A stretch of DNA of 64,000 nt from NCBI GenBank assembly GCA_012840445.1, contig DULI01000007.1, positions 124,001-188,000 on the forward strand, in the 5' to 3' direction. The position numbers and the translations under genes are program-made. Every line of letters starts with the position of its first letter. The stretch's first letter is position 1. Below, one piece after another: positions 9,381 through 19,740 of the stretch. The notes under the pieces are model-generated. The model saw nothing but the letters and a program-made list of their open reading frames with translations. It did no database searches and was not told the origin of the DNA. This DNA is from Clostridiales bacterium. GTDB taxonomy: Bacteria; Bacillota; Clostridia; Oscillospirales; Acutalibacteraceae.

Positions 9381-9932
9381 CTATCCGCCGTACACCTCGC
9401 TTTTAAGCACTCCCAGGTATGGCAGATTCCTGTATTTCTCGTCGTAATCGAGGCCATATCCCACAACAAATTCATCCGGTACCACCGCACCAATATAGTC
9501 GGCGGAAATATCCTTGGCTATTCTTCTTTCGGGTTTATCCAAAAATGCACAGATTTTAATACTTTTTGGATTTCTGGCCGAAAGCAACTCGAGTATGTAG
9601 GAAAGTGTTAAGCCAGAATCCAGGATATCCTCTACAATTAACAAGTCATAGCCTTCAAGTTCCAAATCAAGGTCCTTTTCTATTTTTACCACACCTGAGG
9701 TTTTTGTACCCGAACCGTAGGAAGAAACCGACATGAAATCTATTCTGCATGGCAGGTTAATTGCCCTCATAAGATCGGCCATAAATACAACCGAACCTTT
9801 AAGCACGCTTACAAGCAGTAAATTCTTGTCTTTATAATCCTCGGTAATCTGTTTTCCTAATCTTTCTATAATGTCGCGAATCTGATCTTCTGTAAGTAGT
9901 ATATCCTTTACATCAGCATGTAAATCACTCAT
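9381..9932 (-). CDS. hpt: Hypoxanthine phosphoribosyltransferase
   Basis: This 183-aa purine salvage enzyme converts hypoxanthine (or guanine) and PRPP to IMP (GMP). The PRPP-binding motif [11 protein letters not shown] and the substrate loop [10 protein letters not shown] are clear, as is the C-terminal [19 protein letters not shown]. The start is taken at MSDLHADV (9932), which matches family length; a longer reading frame upstream would overlap tilS and has no better ribosome site. The tilS-hpt-ftsH order is classic for Firmicutes. Confidence 0.96.
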   Translation of the reverse strand: MSDLHADVKDILLTEDQIRDIIERLGKQITEDYKDKNLLLVSVLKGSVVFMADLMRAINLPCRIDFMSVSSYGSGTKTSGVVKIEKDLDLELEGYDLLIVEDILDSGLTLSYILELLSARNPKSIKICAFLDKPERRIAKDISADYIGAVVPDEFVVGYGLDYDEKYRNLPYLGVLKSEVYGG

Positions 9933-10017
9933 TTTTATTATCCGTACCTTTCTACGCCTTGATTTTTTATTATTGTTTATTCTAACAGTTTTAAGGTGAT
10001 ATAGCAACACAAAATAT

Positions 10018-11349
10018 TTATCTTTCAAAATGTATTACCATAACCCGTTTTGTGTTCCCATCAACTTTCACCCGCTCGGCTATCCCAAAGCCTTCAATCC
10101 AGATAATCCCCTGCTCGTCGGTCAGCAAGGGCACGAGCATGCGGTCTTCTTTAGGGATTTTAGCCTCGTTAAACAGTTTTTTTAGGCTTTTTGTAACACC
10201 CCTGCCGGCCTGTTTGAAAGAATCGCCGCTTTGTCGGCTTCTTATCTGAATTTTTCCTTTGATTTTATCATAATCAAGTGAATTTTTGAAAAACAAATTG
10301 TTAATATTCTTTGATTCATTAAATTCTTTTATAGGCAGCAGTTTCATTTGGATTTTGCCGGTAGGAAGGGCAACAGGAAGATTATCAGGCTTTACATCAA
10401 TACAAAAACCCTGCGGGTCGGGCTTATCTTTAAGTATTACAAGCCTGCCGTTTCTAATCTCGGCGAAAAAATCTGATTTTAATCCTGTTTTGCCGGACTT
10501 AGTTTTTACCAATTTTTCAATCTCACCAATATGATACTGGTCAGGCGATTCATTTGTACAGTATTTATAATACGCTGCCAAAATCCTTCTGATAACAGCA
10601 GGATGTTCCTGCGTCAGTGCAATAACGTCAAGCCCGTTTGAGCTGCCTAACAAAAATTTTTCAGCAACAGAGTCAAGGTACTCATCCTCACAGCGCAAAA
10701 TGTCAGTCATCCTTAAAAAGGAACGCACCAAAGACGGGTTGATCTCCATGAGTTTCGGTATTACATGCAGCCTTATTTTGTTTCTTGTGTATTGGTCGCT
10801 TAAATTGGAACTATCGGTTACGTAATCCAAGTTATTCTGCCTGCAGTAGTCCTCCACATCCTGCCTGGAGCAATAAATAAGCGGCCGGATAATTCTGCCC
10901 CTTACGGGTGGAATCCCCACAAGCCCTTTAAGCCCGGTTCCCCTTACAATGTTGAGTAAAACCGTCTCTAGAGAATCGCTGGCGGTGTGGGCAGTGGCAA
11001 TTTTGCCTCTACTCGCCCGCTCCAAAAATTCATACCGCACACGCCTTGCACAAAGCTCAATGCTCTCTCCGGTCTTTCTAGAAATTTCTTTAATATCTGC
11101 GCGTTCAACAGTTAACGGCACACCCAGCCTTTCGCAAAGGGTCCTTACAAAACTCTCGTCCCGGTTTGATTCCTCTCCTCTTAAGCAGTGATTAAGGTGT
11201 GCAGCCGATAGTGTTATATCCAATTTCAGCTGTTTTAACATAAAAAGCAGCGCGACTGAATCAGCGCCGCCTGAAAGGGCAACGGTAATATTATCTCCAT
11301 GGTTTATCATATTAAATTTTTCAATGGCTAATATTACCTTATCCCTCAT
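10018..11349 (-). CDS. tilS: tRNA(Ile)-lysidine synthase
   Basis: This 443-aa enzyme makes lysidine at C34 of tRNA-Ile(CAU), letting it read AUA. The N-terminal PP-loop ATPase motif SGGADSVAL is at residues 25-33, with HLNHCLRGEES and the TAHTASD motif following. The C-terminal TilS domains follow, ending RSRQSGDSFKQAGRGVTKSLKKLF. It overlaps the dnaB stop by 11 bases, which suggests translational coupling. It is an essential gene in most bacteria. Confidence 0.96.
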   Translation of the reverse strand: MRDKVILAIEKFNMINHGDNITVALSGGADSVALLFMLKQLKLDITLSAAHLNHCLRGEESNRDESFVRTLCERLGVPLTVERADIKEISRKTGESIELCARRVRYEFLERASRGKIATAHTASDSLETVLLNIVRGTGLKGLVGIPPVRGRIIRPLIYCSRQDVEDYCRQNNLDYVTDSSNLSDQYTRNKIRLHVIPKLMEINPSLVRSFLRMTDILRCEDEYLDSVAEKFLLGSSNGLDVIALTQEHPAVIRRILAAYYKYCTNESPDQYHIGEIEKLVKTKSGKTGLKSDFFAEIRNGRLVILKDKPDPQGFCIDVKPDNLPVALPTGKIQMKLLPIKEFNESKNINNLFFKNSLDYDKIKGKIQIRSRQSGDSFKQAGRGVTKSLKKLFNEAKIPKEDRMLVPLLTDEQGIIWIEGFGIAERVKVDGNTKRVMVIHFER

Positions 11350-12718
11350 CCGTTAACACATCCCGTGAAGTAAATCGGGTAAATTGTCCGTCCCAGAAAA
11401 GTTCTATTGTCTTGGTTTCGCCATGCCTGTTTTTGGCAACTATGCATTCGGCCTTATGTTCGTCATGCCCAGCCTCTGGGTTGTCCTCCTGCAGAGAATA
11501 GTAGTCCTCACGGTAAAGGAACAAAACAATATCGGCATCCTGCTCTATTGAGCCGGATTCCCTTAAATCGGCAAGGCCGGGCCTGTGGGACTTGCCTTTG
11601 GCTTCGGTCGCGCGGGAAAGCTGCGCGCAGACGATAACCGGCACATTAAGTTCCTTTGCCATAATTTTCAGGCTTCTTGTAATTTCGGAAACTTCCTGCA
11701 CGCGGTTCTCTGTCTTTTTAGCAGATCTCATAAGCTGCAGGTAATCTATTATTACCAAATCCACCTTTTTTAATCTGCGCAGTTTTGCCTTCATTTCGGG
11801 AACGGTGATGTTGGCCGACTCATCAAAATATATCTCGGCCTTGGAAAGCATCTCGCCGGCCTGGGCTAGCCTTGTCCATTCGTCGGTAGTAAGTTCCCCA
11901 GTGCGCAGTTTCTCGCTTCTAATTGACGCTTCATTTGAAAGCATACGCTGGGCAAGCTGGTCGCGGGTCATTTCCAGCGAGAAAAAGCAGACGGTTTTCT
12001 TTTCTTTAATTGCCACATTCCGGGCAATATTAAGCGCGAACGAGGTTTTCCCCATACCGGGGCGCGCACCTATTATTATTAAATCCGACTTATTAAGACC
12101 GGTTATGACTTTATCCAAATCCGAAATCCCACTGGGGATTCCCAAATATTCCTTTCGGGTTTCGGGATTACTGATCTTTATAAGCCGGTCATATGTTTCA
12201 TGCTGAATAACGTCCTTAATATGTTTAAGGCCCGTGGAGTCCCGATGCTGCCTGATTTCATATATGCGCTGTTCAGCCGAATCAAGCAATAGACTCGCAT
12301 CAACCGTGCCTTCGGTAGCCTCTTTGATAATTTCTCGAGAAGCTATAATAAGGGAGCGAATATAGTACCGCTCCCTCACAATTGTCGCATAGGTCTCTAT
12401 GTTGGCAGAAGACGGAACCATTTGAACTAGCTGTGTCAAATAGGCCTTGCCGCCGGCTTCGTCATATGTACCGCTGCTCTTAAGCCGCTCAAGCAACGTT
12501 ACAAAATCAATAGTCAAATTCAGCTCGAACATATTTATTAAAGCTGAATAGATTTCCTTGTGCTGGGGTATATAAAAATATTCGGGTTTCAGCAAATCTG
12601 CTACCTGGCTGATACTTTTAGGGTCAATCAGCATAGCCCCCAAAACCGACTGCTCGGCTTCGAGGGAATAGGGCAGCGCCTGGCCTTCAATGTCAATCAG
12701 CCGTTCTAATTCCGCCAT
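11339..12718 (-). CDS. dnaB: Replicative DNA helicase
   Basis: This 459-aa hexameric helicase unwinds DNA at the replication fork. The N-terminal domain starts LPYSLEAEQSVLGAMLIDP. The RecA-like domain has Walker A GARPGMGKTS, FFSLEM, the Walker B region VDLVIIDYLQLM and LADLRESGSIEQDAD. There is no intein and length is typical. It follows rplI by 20 bases, the usual Firmicute arrangement (called dnaC in Bacillus). Confidence 0.97.
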   Translation of the reverse strand: MAELERLIDIEGQALPYSLEAEQSVLGAMLIDPKSISQVADLLKPEYFYIPQHKEIYSALINMFELNLTIDFVTLLERLKSSGTYDEAGGKAYLTQLVQMVPSSANIETYATIVRERYYIRSLIIASREIIKEATEGTVDASLLLDSAEQRIYEIRQHRDSTGLKHIKDVIQHETYDRLIKISNPETRKEYLGIPSGISDLDKVITGLNKSDLIIIGARPGMGKTSFALNIARNVAIKEKKTVCFFSLEMTRDQLAQRMLSNEASIRSEKLRTGELTTDEWTRLAQAGEMLSKAEIYFDESANITVPEMKAKLRRLKKVDLVIIDYLQLMRSAKKTENRVQEVSEITRSLKIMAKELNVPVIVCAQLSRATEAKGKSHRPGLADLRESGSIEQDADIVLFLYREDYYSLQEDNPEAGHDEHKAECIVAKNRHGETKTIELFWDGQFTRFTSRDVLTDEG

Positions 12719-12737
12719 TTTCCCACCCGCCTTTAAT

Positions 12738-13178
12738 TTATTCCTCTACCTTTATGCTTAACTTGGCGTTAATCCCGGAATACAGCTTTACCACTGCGGT
12801 ATATTCGCCATGGGCTTTTATGTCTTCCATATTTATCTTTTTCCTGTCTATGTCAAGCCCAAACTTTGATTTGATTTCGGCGGCAACCTCTTTGGTTGTA
12901 ACCGCACCGAACAGCTTTCCGCTGTCCCCTGCCTTTGCGTGAATAACCAAATGTTTGCCTTCAAGAGTTTTTGCAGCATCCATAGCCTTCTGGCGTTCCT
13001 GCTCTTCATGGTAGGCCTTTGATTGTTCCTTTTGCTTTAATTGGCTTAATGCTGCCTGATCGGCCTCTATTGCGAGTTTCTTGGGGAAAAGAAAGTTTCT
13101 TGCGTATCCGTCGGAGACATTGCAAAGGTCGCCCTTTTTGCCAAGGCCCTTTACATCTTCCACTAATATTACCTTCAT
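12738..13178 (-). CDS. rplI: Ribosomal protein bL9
   Basis: This 146-aa large-subunit protein has the standard N-terminus [30 protein letters not shown], a long charged connecting helix and a C-terminal 23S-binding domain ([14 protein letters not shown]). ATG at 13178 is used rather than a TTG three codons upstream, since AAAGG is 9 bases before it and the resulting start matches the family. It lies 17 bases after gdpP. Confidence 0.97.
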   Translation of the reverse strand: MKVILVEDVKGLGKKGDLCNVSDGYARNFLFPKKLAIEADQAALSQLKQKEQSKAYHEEQERQKAMDAAKTLEGKHLVIHAKAGDSGKLFGAVTTKEVAAEIKSKFGLDIDRKKINMEDIKAHGEYTAVVKLYSGINAKLSIKVEE

Positions 13179-13195
13179 TATCTTCAACCTTTCAT

Positions 13196-15178
13196 TCAGT
13201 TATTTACACTTTGACCGTTTTTGTTTTTATATGAATCTATAGCGCTAATCAGCATGGTTTTAGCCTCTTCAAAATCCGTTACCTCAAGCTGGCACGCGGC
13301 CATAGTCCGGTGGCCGCCCCCGCCTAGTTCTTCCATTATAAGCTGAACATTGATTTTGCCAAGGGATCGGGCAGATATGTTAATTTTCCCCTCTTTCCAG
13401 CACAGCACAAAAGCGGCATTGACCCCGCTTATATTCAGCAATTCGTCAGCAGCCTGGGAAGTGGCTATCAGTGTATGCTCATCATTTTCCCGGTTTTCCG
13501 AAATAGCACAATCGCCATAAATTTCGGCGTTTGAAATTATGTTCGCGCGCTGGCGGTATGCCGATATGTTTCCTGCAAGCATGTATTTTACCTGCACCGG
13601 GTCGGCACCATGGTTTATTAGAAAGGCCGACGCTTCGAATGTACGAACACCTGTATGTAATACAAAATTGCGGGTATCCAGCATTATCCCGGATAGCAGT
13701 GCCTCCGCCTCAAGTTTTCCCACTGTTTTTTCTCCCATATACTGAAGCAACTCTGTGACCATTTCGCAGGTCGACGATGCGGAGGTTTCGTGATAGAAAA
13801 TTACGGCATTGTCTATATGGTCAACGGATTTGCGATGATGGTCAATTACCACTACCGTCTCACAGGCCTTGTAAATGTCCTGGCTTTCTAAAAAATCCGG
13901 CTTGTGGGTATCCAGTATAATAAGCATGGTTTTTTTATCAATAAGCGGTAAAAGCTGCTTTCCATCGGTCACCACATCGGTTATGCCCTGAGCAACAATT
14001 CGGTCAAGCAGGGTTTTGGCAAGGTTTTTTTCTGTATCCATAATGATGTGGGCTTCTTTGCCCATTGATTTAACACAGGACCAAAGGCTGTATGCAGCGC
14101 CAAAACAGTCAAGATCTGCAAAACGGTGCCCCATTAAAAGTACCCTGTCACTGCCTTCTATCAATTCTTTTATGGCGGAAGCCACAATCCTTGCCCTCAC
14201 CTTTGACCGTTTTTCAACCGATTTGGAAACACCGCCGAAAAACTCAAACTCATTATTACGGTTTTTTACCGCAGCCTGATCGCCGCCGCGGCCAAGGGCC
14301 ATGTCGAGCGCCTGTCTTGCGAATTCCTCGCATTCACGCAGGTTAGCTGCGTTATGCCCGACACCTATGGACAGGGTCGGCCTGCCGCGGCCTTCAAAGT
14401 TCAAACTCCTTACCGTATCAAGCACGCTGAAACGCTCTTCCATTATCTTTTGAAGGTGCCGCTCTTCAAAAATGAGCATGTACCTGTCGGTGGAAAGCTT
14501 GCGGCTGATACCGTTGCTTGAAGCCGACCAATTTTCGATTTCCTTTTCAATTGTGCTAATGATTAATGCCTTTTCGCTGTCCTTTGCATCGCGTGTTAGC
14601 TCGTCCAAATTGTCTATTGCCACCAGCGCCACAGCCGGGCGAGAAAGGGCATACTGCTGCGCATTTTTAACAGAATCGGTTATATCAAAGAAATAATATA
14701 CCTTTTGCGCAACACCGTCAACATTTGTGCAGGTCTCGAAGACAGTAAAGTACTTATTGTTGTAAAAAATATTGGCCTGTTTTTCCCTTTCGAGAATTTC
14801 CTTGTCTTCCGGGCTAATTATAACATTTATCGACTCGCCGAAAACTCCGGTACCCTCGGGCAAAAAGTTAAGTAGTGCATTGTTATACCAGATAATCTCA
14901 TCGTTATCTGACACGACTAGTACAGGAATTGTCAGCCGGGACAGCGCATCCGACCCTTCGGTATTTATGCTGTCATTTACCGCTCGCAGCACTCGACTGA
15001 CATGCTTCTGAATATTCAGCAAGCGAAATATTGTATATCCTGAAACTACAAGTGAAAGTATTAGCATTACATAAAATATTTTTAAATCATAAAACGCCCA
15101 AACTACTGTTTGAAGCAGTAGCGTTCCAATTATAAGCAAGGAAACATTACTAATAGTCTTAAATTTCCCGTGTTTCAT
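13196..15178 (-). CDS. gdpP: Cyclic-di-AMP phosphodiesterase GdpP
   Basis: This 660-aa membrane protein hydrolyses c-di-AMP to pApA and so tunes osmotic and cell-wall homeostasis. Two N-terminal membrane helices are followed by a PAS-like domain (about 75-165), a degenerate GGDEF domain (ending [10 protein letters not shown]) and the catalytic DHH/DHHA1 module: [29 protein letters not shown] and the terminal [10 protein letters not shown]. The metal-binding residues are intact, so it should be active. The gdpP-rplI-dnaB order is conserved in Firmicutes. Confidence 0.96.
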   Translation of the reverse strand: MKHGKFKTISNVSLLIIGTLLLQTVVWAFYDLKIFYVMLILSLVVSGYTIFRLLNIQKHVSRVLRAVNDSINTEGSDALSRLTIPVLVVSDNDEIIWYNNALLNFLPEGTGVFGESINVIISPEDKEILEREKQANIFYNNKYFTVFETCTNVDGVAQKVYYFFDITDSVKNAQQYALSRPAVALVAIDNLDELTRDAKDSEKALIISTIEKEIENWSASSNGISRKLSTDRYMLIFEERHLQKIMEERFSVLDTVRSLNFEGRGRPTLSIGVGHNAANLRECEEFARQALDMALGRGGDQAAVKNRNNEFEFFGGVSKSVEKRSKVRARIVASAIKELIEGSDRVLLMGHRFADLDCFGAAYSLWSCVKSMGKEAHIIMDTEKNLAKTLLDRIVAQGITDVVTDGKQLLPLIDKKTMLIILDTHKPDFLESQDIYKACETVVVIDHHRKSVDHIDNAVIFYHETSASSTCEMVTELLQYMGEKTVGKLEAEALLSGIMLDTRNFVLHTGVRTFEASAFLINHGADPVQVKYMLAGNISAYRQRANIISNAEIYGDCAISENRENDEHTLIATSQAADELLNISGVNAAFVLCWKEGKINISARSLGKINVQLIMEELGGGGHRTMAACQLEVTDFEEAKTMLISAIDSYKNKNGQSVNN

Positions 15179-15211
15179 GGCTAAACCCCCAGCATGGAAG
15201 GCCTTTAAAAA

Positions 15212-16966
15212 TTATACTTCCATAATAATAGGCAGTATCATAGGGCTTCGCTTAGTCTGGTCATATAAGAAGCGGGACAATTCGTCCTTAATTTTGGTTT
15301 TGATTGTATTCCAGTCCCTGATTCCCGATGACTTGCAGCTGTTCAGTACTGAACAAGCCACGTCCCTGGCTTCGTCAAGCAGCTTCTCGGATTCTCTTAC
15401 ATATACAAAGCCTCTTGAGATAACATCCGGCCCCGATACAACCTGGCCTGAGGTGGAATCCATGGTGATAGCCACTACAAAAATACCATCCTCGGCAAGG
15501 TGTTTGCGGTCACGAAGTACAATACTGCCCACATCGCCAACTCCCAATCCGTCTACAAAGACCTTGCCAGCAGGTATGGTATCTGCCACCCTAATATTTT
15601 CTCTGCTGGCCTCGATAACTTCACCAATATCCGAAATGATTATCTTGTTTTTGGGTATCCCCATGGAATGGGCAAGTTGGGCATGTTTAACCAGATGCTT
15701 CTGCTCTCCGTGCACGGGAATAAAATACTGGGGTTTAACGAGACTAATCATCAGTTTTAGTTCTTCCTGATATGCGTGGCCGGAAACATGTACTTCATAC
15801 ATTTTTTCGTAAACCACATGCGCGCCAAGCTTCATCAGCTCATTTATAACTTTGCTTACGAGCTTTTCGTTGCCGGGTATGGGCGTTGCGGAAATTATTA
15901 TTAAATCCCCGGGTACAATTTCAACCTGGCGGTGGTCACTAAAAGCCATCCTATGGAGCGCCGACAAAGGTTCGCCCTGGCTGCCGGTTGTAATAATTAC
16001 AAGTTCCTCCGGCCTGTATTTGCGAATCATATCAATGTCTATTAAAACGCCCTCTGGAATTTTTAAATACCCCAGTTCGCTTGCTATTGATACCACGTTT
16101 AGCATGCTTCTGCCGGATACGGCGACCTTCCGGCCGCATCTGACAGCTTCGGTTATAATCTGCTGTATCCTGTGGATGTTTGACGAAAAGGTTGCCACAA
16201 TAATCCTCTGGTTTTCTGCCTTGTTAAACAAATTAGTAAAAGATTCGCCCACAACCCTTTCGGAATGGGAGTAACCCGGACGTTCGGCATTCGTTGAATC
16301 CGACAGAAGTAACATAACACCTTCTTTGCCGAGTTCCGCAAACCTTGCAAAATCTATAGGTTTGTCGTCAATCGGGGTGGTATCTATCTTAAAATCTCCC
16401 GTCTGAACCACAAGCCCTGCGGGAGTCCTAATAGCCAACGCTACAGAATCTGGGATGGAGTGGTTTACATGTATAAACTCTATTCCGAAACAGCCAAGTG
16501 TTATGTTATCCCCGGGTTTTACCACATTTAAAGCAGCTGTGTTCTTTATTTTGTGTTCTTTCAGTTTCGCCTGAATTAAACCTAAGGTTAATTTGGTACC
16601 ATAAATCGGTATATTAATGTTTTTCAGCAGATAGGGTATTCCGCCAATATGGTCCTCGTGCCCGTGAGTGACAATCAAGCCCCTGATTTTGTCCTTATTT
16701 TTTACCACATAGCTAAAATCGGGTATTACTATATCAATACCTGGCATTTCCTCATCAGGGAAGGTCATTCCGCAGTCGACCAGAATCATGTCATCGCCGT
16801 ACTCATAAAGGGTGATGTTCTTGCCAACTTCATTAATGCCTCCCAAAAAAGCTATGCGCAAGGGCCTGGCAACCAGCTTTTTTCGGCCGCGCGTAGGCTG
16901 GATGCGTTTGCGTTTTACCATTTCCACAGCAACCGCATCGCCAGAATTTTTATTCAGTTTTGACAT
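15212..16966 (-). CDS. rnjA: Ribonuclease J
   Basis: This 584-aa metallo-beta-lactamase/beta-CASP ribonuclease has 5'-3' exo- and endonuclease activity in mRNA decay and rRNA maturation. The zinc motif is THGHEDHIGG; further landmarks are QTGDFKID, LLLSDSTNAERPGYSHSE and VSGHAYQEE. ATG at 16966 is chosen because GGAGG lies 10 bases upstream; the N-terminal 45 residues are a basic, poorly conserved extension (MVKRKRIQPTRGRKK). It is the first gene of the long operon, behind a structured leader. Confidence 0.96.
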   Translation of the reverse strand: MSKLNKNSGDAVAVEMVKRKRIQPTRGRKKLVARPLRIAFLGGINEVGKNITLYEYGDDMILVDCGMTFPDEEMPGIDIVIPDFSYVVKNKDKIRGLIVTHGHEDHIGGIPYLLKNINIPIYGTKLTLGLIQAKLKEHKIKNTAALNVVKPGDNITLGCFGIEFIHVNHSIPDSVALAIRTPAGLVVQTGDFKIDTTPIDDKPIDFARFAELGKEGVMLLLSDSTNAERPGYSHSERVVGESFTNLFNKAENQRIIVATFSSNIHRIQQIITEAVRCGRKVAVSGRSMLNVVSIASELGYLKIPEGVLIDIDMIRKYRPEELVIITTGSQGEPLSALHRMAFSDHRQVEIVPGDLIIISATPIPGNEKLVSKVINELMKLGAHVVYEKMYEVHVSGHAYQEELKLMISLVKPQYFIPVHGEQKHLVKHAQLAHSMGIPKNKIIISDIGEVIEASRENIRVADTIPAGKVFVDGLGVGDVGSIVLRDRKHLAEDGIFVVAITMDSTSGQVVSGPDVISRGFVYVRESEKLLDEARDVACSVLNSCKSSGIRDWNTIKTKIKDELSRFLYDQTKRSPMILPIIMEV

Positions 16967-17123
16967 TAATAAAAAACCTCCAAAATTATTATGTAACGTA
17001 CTCAACAAAGGGTTTAAAACAGCGCCCGCCGAAACAGGCAGGCGTCTGTTTTAAGTTTTATACACGGACCCAATATCTCAACCACAAAATATTGTGGAGT
17101 AAGCTCAAAAAATAATTCCACTA
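16967..17123 (-). promoter_or_regulatory. Structured 5' leader of the rnjA operon
   Basis: Between the predicted transcription start (about 17123) and the RNase J start lies a leader of about 155 bases. It can form a long hairpin at 17014-17053 (arms containing AAAACAG and CTGTTTT around GC-rich segments) and a smaller one at 17082-17097 (CCACAA and TTGTGG). The first could also act as a terminator. It resembles no riboswitch class I recognise. Confidence 0.4.
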
Positions 17124-17129
17124 TTGTTA

Positions 17130-17159
17130 ATTCTAAACTATTAAATAACATAGTGTCAA
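17130..17159 (-). promoter_or_regulatory. Promoter of the rnjA-to-ftsH run
   Basis: Minus strand TTGACA (17159-17154), 18-base spacer, TAGAAT (17135-17130). It sits just past the end of the nucleotidyltransferase gene and would drive rnjA, gdpP, rplI, dnaB, tilS, hpt and ftsH. Confidence 0.7.
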
Positions 17160-17180
17160 GTATTGTTTTCCAGCAAAGGT

Positions 17181-19448
17181 TCAAACAAGGATCTTTTCAA
17201 TGTCTGCAAACAGTTCTTCGGCAATCTCGGTATTGACAGCTTCGGCGTACACTTTTAATGCTTCTCCCCGCTTTGTGGGGGTGATTAACAGGTTGCCGTT
17301 TTCCCGGCGCAAAAGTACGCCTTCCCCATCGGCTTTTATTTGCTGGTTAAGTTTCTTGAACGCATCGGAAACCGAAGATTTTATTTCCACATTCTTTACA
17401 ACCATGGCAAACTGCGGGATTTTCTCATTAAGTTCTGCCAGCGAAACGGAGTTTTGCTTTAGATAAGACAAAATTCCTATGCCCATCATAATGCCATCCC
17501 GTAACCACATCTGGCTGGAAGATACGCACCTTGCCTCCTTGTCGGAATCATCCGCAGGGCAGGACAAATACCTGTAAACCTTTCTGCCATACTTTTCGGC
17601 CAAAGCCTCTACAACCCTTGGGGCGCTGTAGGGCAATGCCACATCCTTTCCCTCTTCAAAATTAATAAGGCAACAAATTGCAAGAACCCTGTCTGCCGGA
17701 ATATATCCTGTTGAAGGATCATTAATTGAAAGGCTGATACCATCCGGCGATAAGTTTAACATCATGCCCTTTGAGGTATCGCAGCCAAGCCTTGCAAGCG
17801 TGTCCTCAAACAGCCTTTCACCCTCTTTGTTAAGGCACCCAACCCTTGCCTGCATACTCGAAAGTCCAAAAGGAGCCATGCTGTAAAGGGTCTGTTGGTA
17901 AATAAGTTTTATCCCGTCCATATCGGTTATATCTTTATAGTCGCTATATGTGCAGCGCTTGAATTCACCCCGGTTTAAATACCCTTCCAGTTCCCTTTCA
18001 AGCTGCCTGCCTATAGGCAGCCCGCCAGATCCTAGCATTTTTATGCTACACACCGAACCACCGCTTATATACGCTGATATTTCAAGCCCGCAGTAGTTAA
18101 CAGCAAACGCCATTACCGACTCCAGTATCTGTCCAAAATCCCATACATGGGCACCCGTAGATAACGCTCCAGAAATAAAAGCCGCCTTTAAAGCCTTGGC
18201 CGCCTTGCCACCTACCGAACCTACGCCAATGCGCTCGCCGCACTTTAGCGAGCCGGTAGCGGAACCGATACGCGCACAAAATTCAGGGGTCATTTCAACT
18301 CCCGCTTCGCCGGTTATGCCATCGTCGTCAAAAATGTCCGCTCTGGCAGAACCGTATTTTAAGTTTCCAGATAGCCTTGTACCGGACTCCACCTTTTTAC
18401 CCGGCCATATTTTGGAAGCAGGAGACACTTCAGCAAAACTGCCTACCTTCGCTTTGGAGCCCACAACTGCGTTTTCAAACACGCTGGCACCCTTTTTAAC
18501 CGATGCACCCGAACAAATTACGGCGCCTGTAAGCCTTGCCGAATCGCCGATATACGAACCGGGGAGCAACACAGATTCGCGTACATATGCTCTTGTGCCA
18601 ATTGTCACACCATCATCCACAACCGTATTCGGGCCGATAACCGATCCGTTGCCAATTTTTACACCGCTACCGATATATACAGGCTCAATAATCCTGTAGT
18701 CGCCATGCTCAGAGTTATAGTTTTCAGGGATTTTGCATTTTACCCGTCCCAGCAGGATATCCTTCTGGCAGGTCTGGTAGGATATTATATCCCCAATATC
18801 GCACCAATAGTCTTTGGTTTCAAATGCCGAAAGTTTCATTCCCACTGATAACATTTTTGGGAAGAGGTCCCTTGCAAAGTCAAATTGTTTGTTATCGGGA
18901 ATGAGTTCCAGACACGATGGGCTTAAAATATAAATTCCGGTATTGGCCGCATTGGTATGGGCCTGGTTCCAACCTGGTTTTTCCAAAAAACCTGTAATTA
19001 CCCCGTCTCTGTCGAAACTTACAAGCCCGTATTCCCGCGGATCCATAACCCGGGTTACAACAAGCGTGGCATCGGAGTTTGACTGTTTATGAAACGTGAA
19101 TGCTTCGGTTAAATCTATGTCACATAACGCGTCTCCGCTTATAACCAGAAAATCCTCGCCAAAATCCGCTGCGGCATGCTTTACGCTTCCTGCAGTACCA
19201 AGGGGTTCGTCTTCGACAATGAATTTTAGCTTTACATTCCTATACTTTTCATTCTTAAAATGATCTATAATAACATGCGGCAGGTACCTTAGCGTTACCG
19301 CCGCCATATCAATCCCGTGATCATTCAAAAGATCTAAGATATATTCCAAAATCGGGCGTCCGCAAAGCCTAGCCATGGGTTTTGGAATATCACAGGTAAG
19401 AGGCCTGAGTCTGCTGCCCTCTCCACCTGCCATGATCACTGCCTTCAA
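17181..19448 (-). CDS. Sugar nucleotidyltransferase fused to a degenerate phosphohexomutase
   Basis: This 755-aa fusion has an N-terminal nucleotidyltransferase (AGGEGSRLRPLT, residues 7-18; VISGDALCDIDL) that transfers NMP from an NTP to a sugar 1-phosphate, probably mannose or glucose. A left-handed beta-helix of hexapeptide repeats follows (about 245-370), then a phosphoglucomutase-like region. In that last part the usual TASHNP catalytic serine loop is missing; the equivalent stretch reads AYISGGSVCSIKM. Mutase activity is therefore doubtful. The start is TTG at 19448, with GGGAG 8 bases upstream. It is often annotated mannose-1-phosphate guanylyltransferase/phosphomannomutase; true substrate unknown. 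Confidence 0.85.
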   Translation of the reverse strand: MKAVIMAGGEGSRLRPLTCDIPKPMARLCGRPILEYILDLLNDHGIDMAAVTLRYLPHVIIDHFKNEKYRNVKLKFIVEDEPLGTAGSVKHAAADFGEDFLVISGDALCDIDLTEAFTFHKQSNSDATLVVTRVMDPREYGLVSFDRDGVITGFLEKPGWNQAHTNAANTGIYILSPSCLELIPDNKQFDFARDLFPKMLSVGMKLSAFETKDYWCDIGDIISYQTCQKDILLGRVKCKIPENYNSEHGDYRIIEPVYIGSGVKIGNGSVIGPNTVVDDGVTIGTRAYVRESVLLPGSYIGDSARLTGAVICSGASVKKGASVFENAVVGSKAKVGSFAEVSPASKIWPGKKVESGTRLSGNLKYGSARADIFDDDGITGEAGVEMTPEFCARIGSATGSLKCGERIGVGSVGGKAAKALKAAFISGALSTGAHVWDFGQILESVMAFAVNYCGLEISAYISGGSVCSIKMLGSGGLPIGRQLERELEGYLNRGEFKRCTYSDYKDITDMDGIKLIYQQTLYSMAPFGLSSMQARVGCLNKEGERLFEDTLARLGCDTSKGMMLNLSPDGISLSINDPSTGYIPADRVLAICCLINFEEGKDVALPYSAPRVVEALAEKYGRKVYRYLSCPADDSDKEARCVSSSQMWLRDGIMMGIGILSYLKQNSVSLAELNEKIPQFAMVVKNVEIKSSVSDAFKKLNQQIKADGEGVLLRRENGNLLITPTKRGEALKVYAEAVNTEIAEELFADIEKILV

Positions 19449-19471
19449 AACATCATCTCCCTGCAATTGAT

Positions 19472-19496
19472 TTTGCATAATATAGTATTATGCAAA
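19472..19496. repeat. 25-base near-perfect palindrome upstream of the nucleotidyltransferase
   Basis: Arms TTTGCATAATA and TATTATGCAAA (11 of 11 complementary) flank a 3-base centre. An outer GCAATT/AATTGC pair extends the symmetry. It lies 24-48 bases before the TTG start, where it could be an operator or form a hairpin in the 5' end of the mRNA. Confidence 0.6.
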
Positions 19497-19740
19497 TTGC
19501 AGCGGGATAAACCTTTCATAATTTTAACTAGACCGTGGTACAAAATTTACAATATATTGCCAACTGTTTTTAACAGAGGGAAAGACTAAAGCGCAAATAA
19601 TAAAAAATCATTTGAAAAGTTTTGCTGCATCTTGTGGTGACAACGATGTTTGCGAAAGTAATAAAAAAACTATTAAAATATGGTTACAAGAATATGACTA
19701 ACGAAAACATAATAATTCGCAGGCGAACAAAACCCTTCCA

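Noticed and set aside
17014-17053. CRISPR or tandem repeat in the rnjA upstream region
   Set aside because: It is a single inverted repeat; no repeated spacers or cas genes occur anywhere in the window.
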